DNA from: JABMQB01 sp963677475
Lineage (GTDB): Bacteria > Bacteroidota > Bacteroidia > Bacteroidales > Prolixibacteraceae
Reading direction: 5' to 3'
Length of the DNA: 64,000 nt
Assembly (NCBI GenBank): GCA_963677475.2
Contig: CAXXQD010000016.1
Span: 186,001-250,000 of the forward strand
Shown one piece after another: positions 10,052-19,263 of this stretch; the stretch's first letter is position 1, and the number at the start of each line of letters is the position of its first letter. The translations under genes and the position numbers were made by a program. The notes below the pieces were generated by a model. That model saw nothing but the letters and a program-made list of their open reading frames with translations. It did not search any database and was not told the origin of the DNA.

Positions 10052-10583
10052 ATCAGGTGAGCGATAAAAAGCCACTTTGAAAATATGGAGATGCAGAAAG
10101 TTACTTAGTTGAAACCGGAAACATTTCTTTCGAACCTTCGGGTTTGCATATTGGATAAGTTGAAGTTAGGGCTTGATAGTCTGGAAATCAAAGCTCTTTC
10201 AATTAAAGAAGAAACCAGACGTTCATTCAAAAGTTGAGCTTAAGGGCAGAAGGCAGGAAAAAACTTCGGTTTTGGAAAGCCGCACTGCAAAGCAACGAAG
10301 GATAAAACCAGAATTGCTTGCTTTGGAAAAGAACGAATCGCAAGAGGAGGGAAAAGAAAAAGCCTTATGAAAGCACTTCGTCCCGGAAGATAAGCGCGAA
10401 TATCGAAAGGACAGCAGAAAGGTTAAGCGGTAACACGTGTAACCGGAATGTAAAGGCTGAGAAGCATTCGGAAGAGTGAAGAAACAGCCAGCTATAATAA
10501 CCGTAGCCTGGCACATAGAAATCTTCGGAATTCTATTGTGAATGGGAACTAATCGTAACAGATTGGTTCCCATTTGTGTTTTA
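10052..10583 (+). ncRNA. Putative structured non-coding RNA, about 530 nt, class not recognised
   Basis: Between a good promoter and a good terminator lies purine-rich sequence full of hairpins and without a convincing reading frame. Stems I can pair by eye: 10131-10136/10141-10146 with a TTCG loop; 10179-10184/10215-10220 enclosing 10195-10199/10105-type inner hairpin at 10195-10209; 10246-10249/10285-10288 and 10252-10254/10279-10281 enclosing 10260-10264/10269-10273 with TTCG; 10287-10295/10314-10321; 10455-10459/10485-10489 enclosing 10465-10469/10474-10478 with a GGAA loop; 10491-10494/10504-10507; 10512-10520/10531-10540 with TTCG; then the terminator. Three TTCG loops and a GNRA-like loop are typical of folded RNA. 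It lacks the RNase P, tmRNA and SRP hallmark sequences I know, and no reverse transcriptase or group II intron domain V is nearby. A 65-codon Lys/Arg/Glu-rich frame at 10173-10370 is probably fortuitous. Function unknown. Confidence 0.65.
10541..10583 (+). terminator. Intrinsic terminator of the structured RNA
   Basis: Stem 10541-10554 pairs with 10561-10574 over 14 positions (AATGGGAACTAATC with GATTGGTTCCCATT, one G-T wobble), loop GTAACA, followed by a broken T-tract (10574-10582). Confidence 0.8.
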
Positions 10584-10703
10584 TAAGCATTCTTTAATCC
10601 TGGATTCGTGTTCTTTTGTAGTTTAATCAACAGACCATTCTCAATTCAATTATTCAATTTCAGAAAATCATCTGTTTGGCACAGTTCGAAAGCATATTTG
10701 AAT

Positions 10704-10711
10704 TACTTTTG
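10704..10711 (+). promoter_or_regulatory. Possible -7 element for ettA
   Basis: TACTTTTG matches TAnnTTTG and lies 26 bp before the ettA start. A TTTG at 10675-10678 is upstream, but the 25-base spacer is longer than usual. Confidence 0.3.
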
Positions 10712-10736
10712 TTTTTTATTTCTTGAAAACATAACT

Positions 10737-12422
10737 ATGAGTGAAGACAAGCAAATCATTTTTTCAATGTATAAGGTTAGTAAGGCATTTGAGCCCAACA
10801 AACCTGTTATTAAAGATATATCCCTTTCGTTTTTTCTGGGGGCAAAAATTGGTATTATCGGACTAAACGGTTCCGGAAAATCTACCCTTTTACGGATTAT
10901 CGCGGGAATTGAAAAAAATTACCAGGGCGAAGTTGTTTTTTCGCCGGGATATACCGTTGGACTTTTGTCGCAGGAACCCGAAATGGACGAGAAAAAAACC
11001 GTTATGGAAATTGTTCAGGAAGGAGTTCAGGAAACGGTTGATGTACTGAATTCCTATGAAGAAGTAAACAACAAGTTTATGGATCCTGAAGTTATGGAAG
11101 ACGCGGACAAAATGGAAAAACTAATTAATGAACAGGCGCGGCTTCAGGAGGAAATCGACCGTTTAGATGCCTGGAACTTAAATCCCAAACTGGAAAGAGC
11201 AATGGATGCTTTGAGGTGCCCTCCAGGAGAACAATTGGTTGAAACACTTTCGGGAGGGGAAAAACGACGGGTTGCGTTATGCCGTTTATTATTAAAAGAA
11301 CCAAGTATCCTTCTTTTGGATGAGCCTACCAACCATTTAGATGCAGAATCGGTCCAATGGCTTGAAATGCACCTTCAACAATACAAAGGAACCGTAATTT
11401 GCATAACGCACGACCGATATTTCCTGGACAATGCCGCTGGTTGGATCTTGGAATTGGACCGTGGAGAAGGGATTCCCTGGAAAGGAAATTATTCATCGTG
11501 GCTGGAACAAAAGTCAAAAAGGCTTGCCCAGGAACAAAAACAAAACACCAAGAGGCAACGCACATTGGAGCGCGAATTGGAATGGGTACGCATGTCGCCA
11601 AAAGCAAAACAAGCAAAATCAAAAGCCCGGTTATCGGCCTATGATAAATTGCTTAATGAAGACGTGAAACAAAAAGAGGAAAATTTAGAAATATTCATCC
11701 CCAACGGTCCCCGGCTCGGAAACAATGTAATTAATGCGACAGAAGTGGCAAAATCATACGGAGACAAGTTGCTTTTCGAAAACCTGGAATTCAGACTCCC
11801 TCCAAACGGGATAGTTGGAATTATTGGGCCCAATGGAGCAGGAAAAACAACCTTGTTCAAATTAATTATGGAGCTTGAAAAGGCGGACAAAGGTAGTTTC
11901 GAAGTTGGGGAAACTGTAAAAATTGCTTATGTAGATCAAGACCATAAGGATATTGATCCTGAAAAAACCGTGTATGATGTCATATCTCAAAACAGTGAAT
12001 TAATTAGTATGGGCGGTAAGCAAATTAATGCACGCGCCTATGTTTCGCGCTTTAATTTTTCGGGCAGCGACCAGACAAAAAAATGTGGGGCATTATCCGG
12101 TGGTGAAAGAAACAGGTTACATTTAGCAATGGCTTTAAAGAAAGAGGGGAATGTTATCCTTCTTGATGAGCCAACAAATGATATTGATGTAAATACACTA
12201 CGTGCACTGGAAGAAGGGCTGGAGAATTTTGCCGGCTGTGCAGTTGTTATTTCTCACGATCGTTGGTTCCTCGATAGGGTTGCTACGCATATCATCGCTT
12301 TTGAAGGTGATTCACAAGTTGTTTATTTTGAAGGTTCATACACTGAATACGAAGAAAATAAGAAAAAACGCTTGGGAGATATCACCCCGAAAAGGATAAA
12401 GTACAGAAAACTTACAGATTAA
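10737..12422 (+). CDS. ettA: Energy-dependent translational throttle protein EttA (ABC-F)
   Basis: 561 residues from the ATG at 10737; the open frame reaches further upstream but enters non-homologous sequence next to the RNA terminator. There are two ABC domains: Walker A GLNGSGKST and GPNGAGKTT, signatures LSGGEKRRVALC and LSGGERNRLHLA, and Walker B LLLDEPTNHLDAE and ILLDEPTNDIDVN. The arm insertion and the interdomain linker (about 240-320, rich in K, R and E) are present, and the length is close to the 555 residues of E. coli EttA. EttA binds the ribosomal E site and couples the first peptide bond to ATP/ADP status. It is a single gene followed by its own terminator. Confidence 0.93.
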   Translation: MSEDKQIIFSMYKVSKAFEPNKPVIKDISLSFFLGAKIGIIGLNGSGKSTLLRIIAGIEKNYQGEVVFSPGYTVGLLSQEPEMDEKKTVMEIVQEGVQETVDVLNSYEEVNNKFMDPEVMEDADKMEKLINEQARLQEEIDRLDAWNLNPKLERAMDALRCPPGEQLVETLSGGEKRRVALCRLLLKEPSILLLDEPTNHLDAESVQWLEMHLQQYKGTVICITHDRYFLDNAAGWILELDRGEGIPWKGNYSSWLEQKSKRLAQEQKQNTKRQRTLERELEWVRMSPKAKQAKSKARLSAYDKLLNEDVKQKEENLEIFIPNGPRLGNNVINATEVAKSYGDKLLFENLEFRLPPNGIVGIIGPNGAGKTTLFKLIMELEKADKGSFEVGETVKIAYVDQDHKDIDPEKTVYDVISQNSELISMGGKQINARAYVSRFNFSGSDQTKKCGALSGGERNRLHLAMALKKEGNVILLDEPTNDIDVNTLRALEEGLENFAGCAVVISHDRWFLDRVATHIIAFEGDSQVVYFEGSYTEYEENKKKRLGDITPKRIKYRKLTD

Positions 12423-12430
12423 AAAATTGA

Positions 12431-12467
12431 TTAGCAGGATAGTGAAAGCTATTCTGCTAATTTTATT
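12431..12467 (+). terminator. Intrinsic terminator after ettA
   Basis: TTAGCAGGATAG (12431-12442) pairs with CTATTCTGCTAA (12449-12460) over 12 positions with one G-T wobble, loop TGAAAG, followed by TTTTATT. It overlaps the old stop codon of the cvfB remnant on the other strand. Confidence 0.8.
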
Positions 12468-12535
12468 AGTTCTTTATTAAGTACAATTAATTTCTTCTTG
12501 TATAATGCTCCCAAAGCTTTTTTATAATTTTTTTT
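12449..12535 (-). pseudogene. Detached C-terminal end of cvfB (winged-helix part)
   Basis: Read on the minus strand, 12535 to 12449 gives 28 codons and a stop: KKNYKKALGALYKKK, then a short tail LIVLNKELIKLAE. This is the end expected of CvfB proteins, where the last domain has the pattern SKKxFKxAxGxLYKxx. The main body of the gene (12606-13358) ends at FGM just where this should continue. The two parts are separated by transposase-derived DNA at 12537-12614, so these codons are no longer translated with the rest. Confidence 0.7.
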
Positions 12536-12536
12536 G

Positions 12537-12614
12537 CCAAAGGGATGAGCAATAGTGATATTGAAGAACAAGTCCGTGAACTTTACGGTTTTGAAGTCTC
12601 TACATCTACCATCT
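12537..12614 (+). mobile_element. Internal fragment of an IS256-type transposase gene inside cvfB
   Basis: The plus strand encodes AKGMSNSDIEEQVRELYG and continues FEVSTSTIS, which fits the conserved segment (Y)AKGMSxxDIxxxxxxxYGxxVSxSxIS of IS256/Mutator transposases. Only about 26 codons remain, with no start, no catalytic residues and no terminal inverted repeats. It lies exactly between the two halves of cvfB. The recognition is by eye from family knowledge. Confidence 0.65.
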
Positions 12615-13358
12615 CATCCCAAAAGTTTCGTAAATAATTTCGGGCGCACTTTTATCGGTTATTGAAATGCTCCCGCCATGTTCTTTAAGGTATGTATATA
12701 CTTTTTCGGTATTTATGTCAAATCTTTCAATTCCTGGCTTTTCCAATGTAAGGTCTAATTTTTCATCCTCCCTCACTTTTTTAATATAGCCTTTCAGTTT
12801 GTCCCCTATTTTTAGTTTCTGGAAAACCTCGTTCTTATAAAGGATACCTGTACTTGCATCGTCAACAATTGCCTTGAAACCCAGTTCGCTTTTACCATAA
12901 ATAATTAAGTCAACTTCTTCGCCAATTTCGTATTCGACCGGGATATTGTTCAGGAATTTCTCCACCTTCGACGAGGCTACAATTCTTTGCGACTCCAGAT
13001 CCAAGTACACATAAACAGGATAAGATTTCCCAACTTCCATTTTTTGGTTCTGTTCCCTGAAAGGCACCAACAAATCTTTTGGCAAGCCCCAATGAAGAAA
13101 TGCACCAAACCGGGTAACCGAAGCAACTTCTAATACAGCAAACTGCCCAACCATGGCAAGCGGGGTTTCGGTGGTTGCTATTATGCGGTCCTCCGAATCC
13201 AAATAAATAAAAACATCTATAAAAGAATCTATCTCAAAGTTTTCAGGAACATAACGTTTTGGGATCAGTATTTCTCCCATTTCACCACCATCCAAGTACA
13301 AACCGAAATCAACTTCTTTGACAATCCTGAGATTATTTATTTTTCCAATATCTAACAT
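12606..13358 (-). CDS. CvfB-like S1-domain RNA-binding protein, C-terminus truncated
   Basis: 250 residues from the ATG at 13358 (start MLDIGKINNLRI; an upstream in-frame ATG at 13400 is less likely). Tandem S1-like beta-barrel domains are visible (VASVTRFGAFLHWGLPKDLLV; YEIGEEVDLIIYGKSELGFK; KLKIGDKLKGYIKKVREDEK), as in the conserved virulence factor B family. The end of the frame, GMRW and stop, is produced by inserted transposase sequence; the normal winged-helix tail lies detached at 12449-12535. The three S1-like domains are whole, so the protein may still bind RNA. It is probably co-transcribed with the SUI1 gene 46 bp upstream. Confidence 0.85.
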   Translation of the reverse strand: MLDIGKINNLRIVKEVDFGLYLDGGEMGEILIPKRYVPENFEIDSFIDVFIYLDSEDRIIATTETPLAMVGQFAVLEVASVTRFGAFLHWGLPKDLLVPFREQNQKMEVGKSYPVYVYLDLESQRIVASSKVEKFLNNIPVEYEIGEEVDLIIYGKSELGFKAIVDDASTGILYKNEVFQKLKIGDKLKGYIKKVREDEKLDLTLEKPGIERFDINTEKVYTYLKEHGGSISITDKSAPEIIYETFGMRW

Positions 13359-13404
13359 AACTAATGCTTTTAAAGAATGCAAAAAATCAATCAAAACCAA
13401 AGTT

Positions 13405-13749
13405 TTAGCCCCCTACCCGCTTAACTTTGTATCCTTCATTTCTTAATAAATCCATTACTTTTGCACAAAAATCGCCCTGAATTAATATTTCACCGTCTTT
13501 TGCCGTTCCTCCTACCCCACACTTGCTTTTTAAAATTTTCCCAAGAGCCTTTAAATCATAGTTTGTGCCAACGAATCCAGTGATAAGAGTCACTGATTTC
13601 CCTTTTCGTTTTTTTCGGTCAAGACTTACTTTTAGGTTTTGTTTCCCTGGAGGCAAAGTGTTTATTTCATCATTCCCATCGTATGAATAATCAAAATCAG
13701 GATTTGTTGAATAAACAGTTCCTAACCTATCTTTCCAGTCGTTTGTCAT
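13405..13749 (-). CDS. SUI1/eIF1-family translation factor (YciH-like)
   Basis: 114 residues. The C-terminal two thirds match the SUI1 fold: RKGKSVTLITGFVGTNYDLK, LGKILKSKCGVGGTAKDGEI and a VKRVGG terminus, the GVGG and GG motifs being the conserved ones. The N-terminal 45 residues are a flexible acidic stretch. The family resembles eukaryotic initiation factor 1 and is thought to affect start-codon fidelity in bacteria; the precise role is unproven. First gene of a two-gene unit with cvfB, with a well-matched promoter just upstream. Confidence 0.92.
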   Translation of the reverse strand: MTNDWKDRLGTVYSTNPDFDYSYDGNDEINTLPPGKQNLKVSLDRKKRKGKSVTLITGFVGTNYDLKALGKILKSKCGVGGTAKDGEILIQGDFCAKVMDLLRNEGYKVKRVGG

Positions 13750-13765
13750 TTGATTTAATTTTGTG

Positions 13766-13793
13766 CAAATATAGGGTTATTTTATACATACAA
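13766..13793 (-). promoter_or_regulatory. Bacteroidota-type promoter of the SUI1-cvfB unit
   Basis: On the minus strand TTG (13791-13793) and TATATTTG (13766-13773) are separated by 17 bases; the -7 element is an exact TAnnTTTG. The predicted leader is about 10 nt. Confidence 0.6.
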
Positions 13794-13832
13794 TATTTTC
13801 TTTAAAGCAAGGAGTAAAAAGAAAGAGCAAAA

Positions 13833-13856
13833 AAAAAGGAGCCTCTGCTCCTTTTT
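13833..13856 (-). terminator. Terminator hairpin between the kinase gene and SUI1
   Basis: AAAAAGGAGC (13833-13842) pairs perfectly with GCTCCTTTTT (13847-13856) around loop CTCT. On the minus strand it is followed by nine T residues, so it should stop transcripts coming from the kinase gene at 14285-18510. It could also act weakly on the plus strand. Confidence 0.65.
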
Positions 13857-14284
13857 AAATGTTAACCCCCAAACACATTGAGCAGAATGCTCAACAGTTC
13901 AAATGTATATATTATATCTAATTTGGCAAAATTATCGTGCTAATTTTTTAATACAAAATGGCATTTTTGTATACACAAAGAATAAATTCAAACATAACTA
14001 TCTAATTATTTGCACATTAACAAACATATATATGAAACTAATTAAATATGATATATATCATATAACAAACGATCACTCCTTATTTTTTATGAGAATGATC
14101 CATTATGTTCATCCGCGAAAGCGAAAATGCCATTAGTTTGATCAAAGTGGTTCCAATTAAAATTGTTGATTTAACCCTTTTTAGAGAGTAAATTGGTAAT
14201 AACTTCGGAATAATAAAATTCGGAATATATTATCCTGAATTTTTAATTAAAGGAAATATAAGACGATCATATTTAACAATCGCT
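13857..14284. other. AT-rich intergenic stretch with one perfect hairpin
   Basis: Holds an exact inverted repeat TTGAGCA-GAA-TGCTCAA at 13878-13894 without a T-tract. The plus-strand frame at 13903-14136 is made of AT-rich codons and has no recognisable feature. Nothing else is supported. Confidence 0.4.
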
Positions 14285-17200
14285 TTACGATAATGCTTTT
14301 AACATTTTTTCCTGTAACTCTTCTGGATCAACTGGTTTCGTAACATATTCATTACAACCATTTGCCAAGCAATTTTCACGGTCGTTTTTCATGGCATTTG
14401 CTGTTACAGCTATCACCGGAATATGACTGGTATCGTCATTACTTTTTAGAATTCGGACAACTTCTAAACCGTCCATTAAGGGAAGCGAAATATCCAACAA
14501 AATAATATCCGGTTTATCAAATTTTGCTTTATTTAGCCCGTCAATACCATCACTTGAATTAACAATATCATAGCTATCTTTTAATATTGCATTCACTGCA
14601 ACCCTACTATCATCGTTATCTTCAATAATCAGGACTTTTTTTCTTCCTACTGGTTTCTCCAGACTATTATTTTCACTATCAAAACTGCTATCTTTTGAAA
14701 AATAATTTACAACCTTTTCCTCCCGTTCTTTTTCAAAATTTCGTTGACGTACTGGTTCGTCTAAATCCATAAATGGGTCAGGAGTTGGTTGAACATATGA
14801 GCTGGCAGCAACACGTTTTGGTTCTGGATTTATACCTGCTTGTTCTTCATCAGCACCTTCTCCCGATGTAAGACTTTTAATTTTATGGAGCAATTCGTTG
14901 GTTTTTATCCCAGCATTAGTAAGATACTGAATGTATTTTGTTGAACCTTGCGGGAAACTGTTCTCATTAAGTTCATTGGATGTTATTATAAGGGTTGGAA
15001 TGTCATCCAATTCTTTAATACGCTGCAAATTATACAGGATGCGCATATCTTCTTTAAGTACTACTCCCAGGTTTAAAATAATGCCATCAGGAACAGAATC
15101 TTTTGTTTCCAGAATAGCACCACCAATTCCTTCAACCACCATTAAATCAATGTCTTCGTTCGATAATGCCGCAATAATATTTTCAACGTTATCTCCAGAG
15201 TTTTTAATCAATAACAGTTTTTGTTTTACTTTTTCAATTGTTTGTTCCTCTTGCTCTGCCATCTGTGCCATATCGCCGAGAATAGTATTAATTTCTCCGT
15301 GCAGTTCATGCAGCGAAGTTTGACTTTTGACCAATACTTTCGATACTTTTCCGTTAAGCTTTTTCTGGTCTTCTTCGGTAAGGTTTTTTGCCGTAATTAT
15401 AATAACAGGTAAATCCTTTGTTTTTTCCTGATTTCTTATTTGCTCCAACACCTGAAAACCGTCTACTTCTGGCATTAATAAATCTAAAATCAATAAATCA
15501 GGTACGTCCTGGTCAATCTGCACCAGCGCATCTTTGCCGCCACTTGCAGTGTTTACATTCCACTTCTCAGATTTTAGCTTATAAGACATCAACTGAAGAT
15601 CAAGGTCGTTATCATCTACCAATAATAAAGAGCTAAAAGTCCTGAAAATGCTGTCAACTTTATTCAGAAGCACATCTTTAATAATTGGCTTTCGAAGATG
15701 CCCGATAGCGCCAAGTGCCAAACCTGTTTTTAGGTCTTCCGATACGGAAACCACAATAACAGGTATATTTTTAGTTTTAGGATTCTTCTTTAATTCTTGC
15801 AGAACTTCCCAACCATCCATCTCAGGCATTACAATATCAAGGGTAATTACCGCCGGTTGAAATTTTTCAGCCAACATAAGGGCTTCTACCCCCGATGTCG
15901 CTATTAGTGTATCATAGCCTTCATCAACCAGATACCCGTTAATTGTTGAAGCAATTGATTGGTCATCATCAACAATTAATATTTCTTTATTACCATGTTG
16001 CTTATTACCTGGCTTGTAATAGGTAACCTGTTTAGGTTTACTATCGTGCTGCGCTTCAACAGGCAAGGTTATTATAAAGGTTGAACCAATCCCCAACTGG
16101 CTTTTAGCCGTTATCGTACCGCCCAACAGTTCAATGGTTTTTTTTGCAATTGCAAGCCCCAATCCTGTGCCTTCATATTTTCTGGAGGTTGTTCCATCAA
16201 CTTGCCTGAACTCTTCAAAAATATGTGGTAAATCCTTCTCAGGAATTCCAATCCCTGTATCGTAAACAGTAACCGATACTTGATCTTCTTTGGTTAATTC
16301 AGCCTTAATGTTCACGCCACCTTCGTTTGTAAATTTGATGGAATTACCAATAATATTTTGGAATACCTGGGTTAGTTTGTGCTCGTTTGACTCAACAACA
16401 GGTATTTCACCACTTACTTTCAGATTTAGATCAAGTCCCTTTTTAACAGCTAAAGGCCTTATATTATCTAAAATGGTATTTAACAAAGAAACTAATGACA
16501 CCCTTCCGGTATTTAATTCAATTTTCCCGGCTTCAATTTTCGACAGAGTCAAGAATATCATTAATTAAACTGAGCAACTGTTTTCCATTTCGCTCCACAA
16601 TTTTCAAATATTCTTGCTCTTCAGAAGTTAAACGATCTTTCGACTTCATGATGAGAACGCTTGATAAAAGCAAGGATCGAGTTAAGCGGAGTCCCTCAAT
16701 TCATGGCTCATATTCGAAACAAACTCCACTTTTCAGCCTGTTAGCTTCTTCTACATGTTGCCGTTGTTTATTCAACTCCTTATTCTGCTCATTTAATTCA
16801 AGTGTATACTTCTGAAGCTCTTCTTTTTTATGGATCAGTTCCTGGGTTTGCACCTCCAGTTGCTTATTAACAACTGATAAATTATCCGATAAATTATCGC
16901 TTTTCTCATTAGCAATAATTGTTGAATACAAATAATTTATGTTTAACCTGGAATGATCCAATGTAATCCAGTGTGTTTTCAGGGAATGGATGAATATTTA
17001 CAAGGGAAATAATACCAATAACTTTATCTTCATATGTAATTGGCAAACATATTATTTCCTTGGGAGGTATTAACCCTGCAGTGGTTGCAAATTTGTATTT
17101 AGTACTTGAGTCTACCCTTTTTATAAATGCAATCCGATCGGACGAAACCACGTCCCCAAATTCGCCAAGAATATTCGACAATGGATAAGAAATTAAAATA

Positions 17201-18510
17201 TCCTCTTCTGCTCCCACCGAAACAAAAGGGTCAAATTGACCTTCTTCGTTATTATAAATATGGAACAGTCCAATATTTGCTTTTGTGATCCAAATTAATT
17301 TCTGGAGAAGTTTCTCGCCAAATTCTTTAGCTACAGAAATACCCATAATGGTTTTCGAAATATCCATTACATTTTCCCAAACCTCAAAGTTGGAAGATAT
17401 TTCCATTGCCATCCTGTTAAAGGATTTTGACAATTTACCAAATTCATTCATTGGGATTCCCGTAATCCTTGCCGAAAAATTACCATTCTCAATTGCTTCA
17501 GAAACCCTTGTGATTTTTCGTACCGGGTTAAGGATTGACCTGCTCACCAGTATAGCGATTATAACAATAACAATTAATAATACTAGAAACGAAATAGCAT
17601 ACGGGAGATACATTTGTTTTACGTCGGGAAATAATTCTGACACATCCTGCTTAACAATAAATCCCCAATTAACAGATGATATTGGGGCATAAGCTGCCAA
17701 CACCTTATTCCCTGAATAATCTTCTTGCTCGGTAATTCCACTTTCACCGGAAACAGCCTTAACAGATGCAGATGTTCCAAACCTGTAATTTAATGCGGCA
17801 TTGGGAATGTTTTTCAGGTTGCTCAATGCTACTCCATCTGAATTTACAATATAGGATTCACCGCTCTTGCCTAAACCTTTCCGATCTTCCAATAAAGGAA
17901 AAATTGTATTGTCCAAATTGGCAATAGTGACCAAAACTCCTGCGACGTGTTTTCCGGCATATAAATATTCATCTTCGAAAATTGGCATTGCAAATGCCAT
18001 ATTTATTTCTTCTGAATTTTCATTCAAATGAATATCTTTTATAAAATACTTACCGGTTTTTATTGGCTCGCTGTATAATACATCAGTAGATAAGTCATTG
18101 CCAAACCAATCAAAATTTGCAGAAACAGCTACCTTTCCCGAAATTGGATTGATAATAAATGCATCGGAATAGATAGGGTTTAATTCTAAAAAATCTTTCA
18201 GAATATTTTTGATCTCTGCGTATGCTAACCGTGTTTCATTAATGTCAAATTCATCCCGAAACAAGGAGCCAAGGTTTTCAAACCTATTGTTTTCAGTTAG
18301 TGTACGGGTATCAGACTCCGTTTGTAATAGCCAGTTATTAATAAGCTCGACCTTCAAATCCCGAATTGAAAGCAGCTTATCGTAAGCATTGTTTTTAAGT
18401 AAATTATTTTTCTGGATATATAGAAAAGCAATACTTAAAGCCATGGGAACTATTCCAATGAATAGAAACCATAGGATTAAACTTCGTTTTATGCTCTTCT
18501 TTTGAAACAT
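14285..18510 (-). pseudogene. Hybrid sensor histidine kinase with Cache, HAMP, GAF, HisKA, HATPase and four receiver domains; five frameshifts
   Basis: From ATG 18510: a membrane segment (RSLILWFLFIGIVPMALSIAF), a Cache-like periplasmic domain, a second membrane segment (ISFLVLLIVIVIIAILVS), HAMP (ILNPVRKITRVSEAIENGNF), GAF, and coiled coil. HisKA, HATPase (NIIGNSIKFTNEGG, DTGIGIPEKDL, GTGLGLAIAKK) and four receivers follow. Receivers 1, 2 and 4 keep DD and the phospho-acceptor (TLDIVMPEMDG, ILDLLMPEVDG, LLDISLPLMDG); receiver 3 has LNLG in place of the acceptor Asp and lacks the acidic pair, so it is a pseudo-receiver. Reading is broken by one extra base at about 16942, 16726, 16693-16695, 16666-16669 and 16547. 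Removing them restores one frame through the H-box SNMSHELRTPLNS and NDILDLSKIEAGK, giving roughly 1,400 residues. No DNA-binding output is present. It is either truly inactivated or mis-sequenced. Confidence 0.85.
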
Positions 18511-19263
18511 ACGTCTTTCTGTATTAATATAACCGGCTCTAATTTGCCGCCAAAATGCTATTTTCTGCTTTCTTTGGTTGTTTTGTCCGCTGTTCTGAAA
18601 TTTCAATAATTGCGTCAAAATTAGAATTTGAAATTACAAAACTTGTTGTTTAATAAATCATCAATAAGGGGCATTTTAATAAATGCTGTGCCACAAAGCG
18701 CAAAAATTAAGCCTTTAAGGCACTTTGATTTCTCTGCCTATCTTTTTAAACCACCGATTTGAATCGCAAAAACATTCTATCAGAAAAAATTTATATTGCT
18801 AATATCTTTAATACACTTTTTTTGATTATCGTGCCCATAAACTACAAACAAAAACCCAACACACAAATACACACTGCACATCATACTCACACACTGCACG
18901 TTACACAAATACAAAAATCAAACATGCCGCCTTAACAAAGTGTAATTTGTGAAAAACAGAACCAGAATTTTTTTTGTATTTAAGATATCTCCAATAAAGC
19001 ATGATTTGGAAAATGTAATTTTTTATTTAACGAAATATTCTTTTTTGTTACTATTCTCAGCACCTTGATTATTCCATATTTTCTCCCATTATTGGTTGGT
19101 TTGTCCCAAATTGAAAAGGCATTTAAAGAAAATTATGAGACTGTACTTACCAGCCATTATATGCTTTTCAAGTCATAATTCCCTTGGTCTTTAATAAAAA
19201 AATATTTTTTATTCTGAGTTAAATTCCCTAATTTGAAGGAAGTTATACATCGAATATTCAATT
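18511..19263. other. Divergent intergenic region between the kinase and the fibre-like locus
   Basis: About 750 bp, AT-rich, with no convincing gene. Around 18850-18930 there is a loose repeat of CACACTGCAC and ACACAAATAC-like words. It should hold promoters for both neighbours, but I find no exact TAnnTTTG with a spaced TTG. Single-base insertions occur in the genes on both sides, so unseen errors here are possible. Confidence 0.4.

Noticed and set aside
10173..10370. 65-codon frame rich in Lys, Arg and Glu
   Set aside because: It lies wholly inside the hairpin-rich RNA and covers the nested TTCG stem; its composition follows the purine-rich strand. I treat it as fortuitous, though a small basic protein cannot be excluded.
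12542..12620. GGGATGAG and CTCATCCC flanking the insert in cvfB, like an invertible segment
   Set aside because: Inverting the segment in thought does not restore the cvfB frame, the repeat is only 8 bases, and no recombinase is nearby. One half is plain cvfB sequence and the other plain transposase sequence.
13903..14136. 77-codon plus-strand frame
   Set aside because: Made of AT-rich codons in an intergenic stretch, with no signal peptide, domain or promoter support.
18850..18930. Repeated CACACTGCAC and ACACAAATAC words as a CRISPR or tandem repeat
   Set aside because: The copies are few, imperfect and unevenly spaced, with no cas genes.
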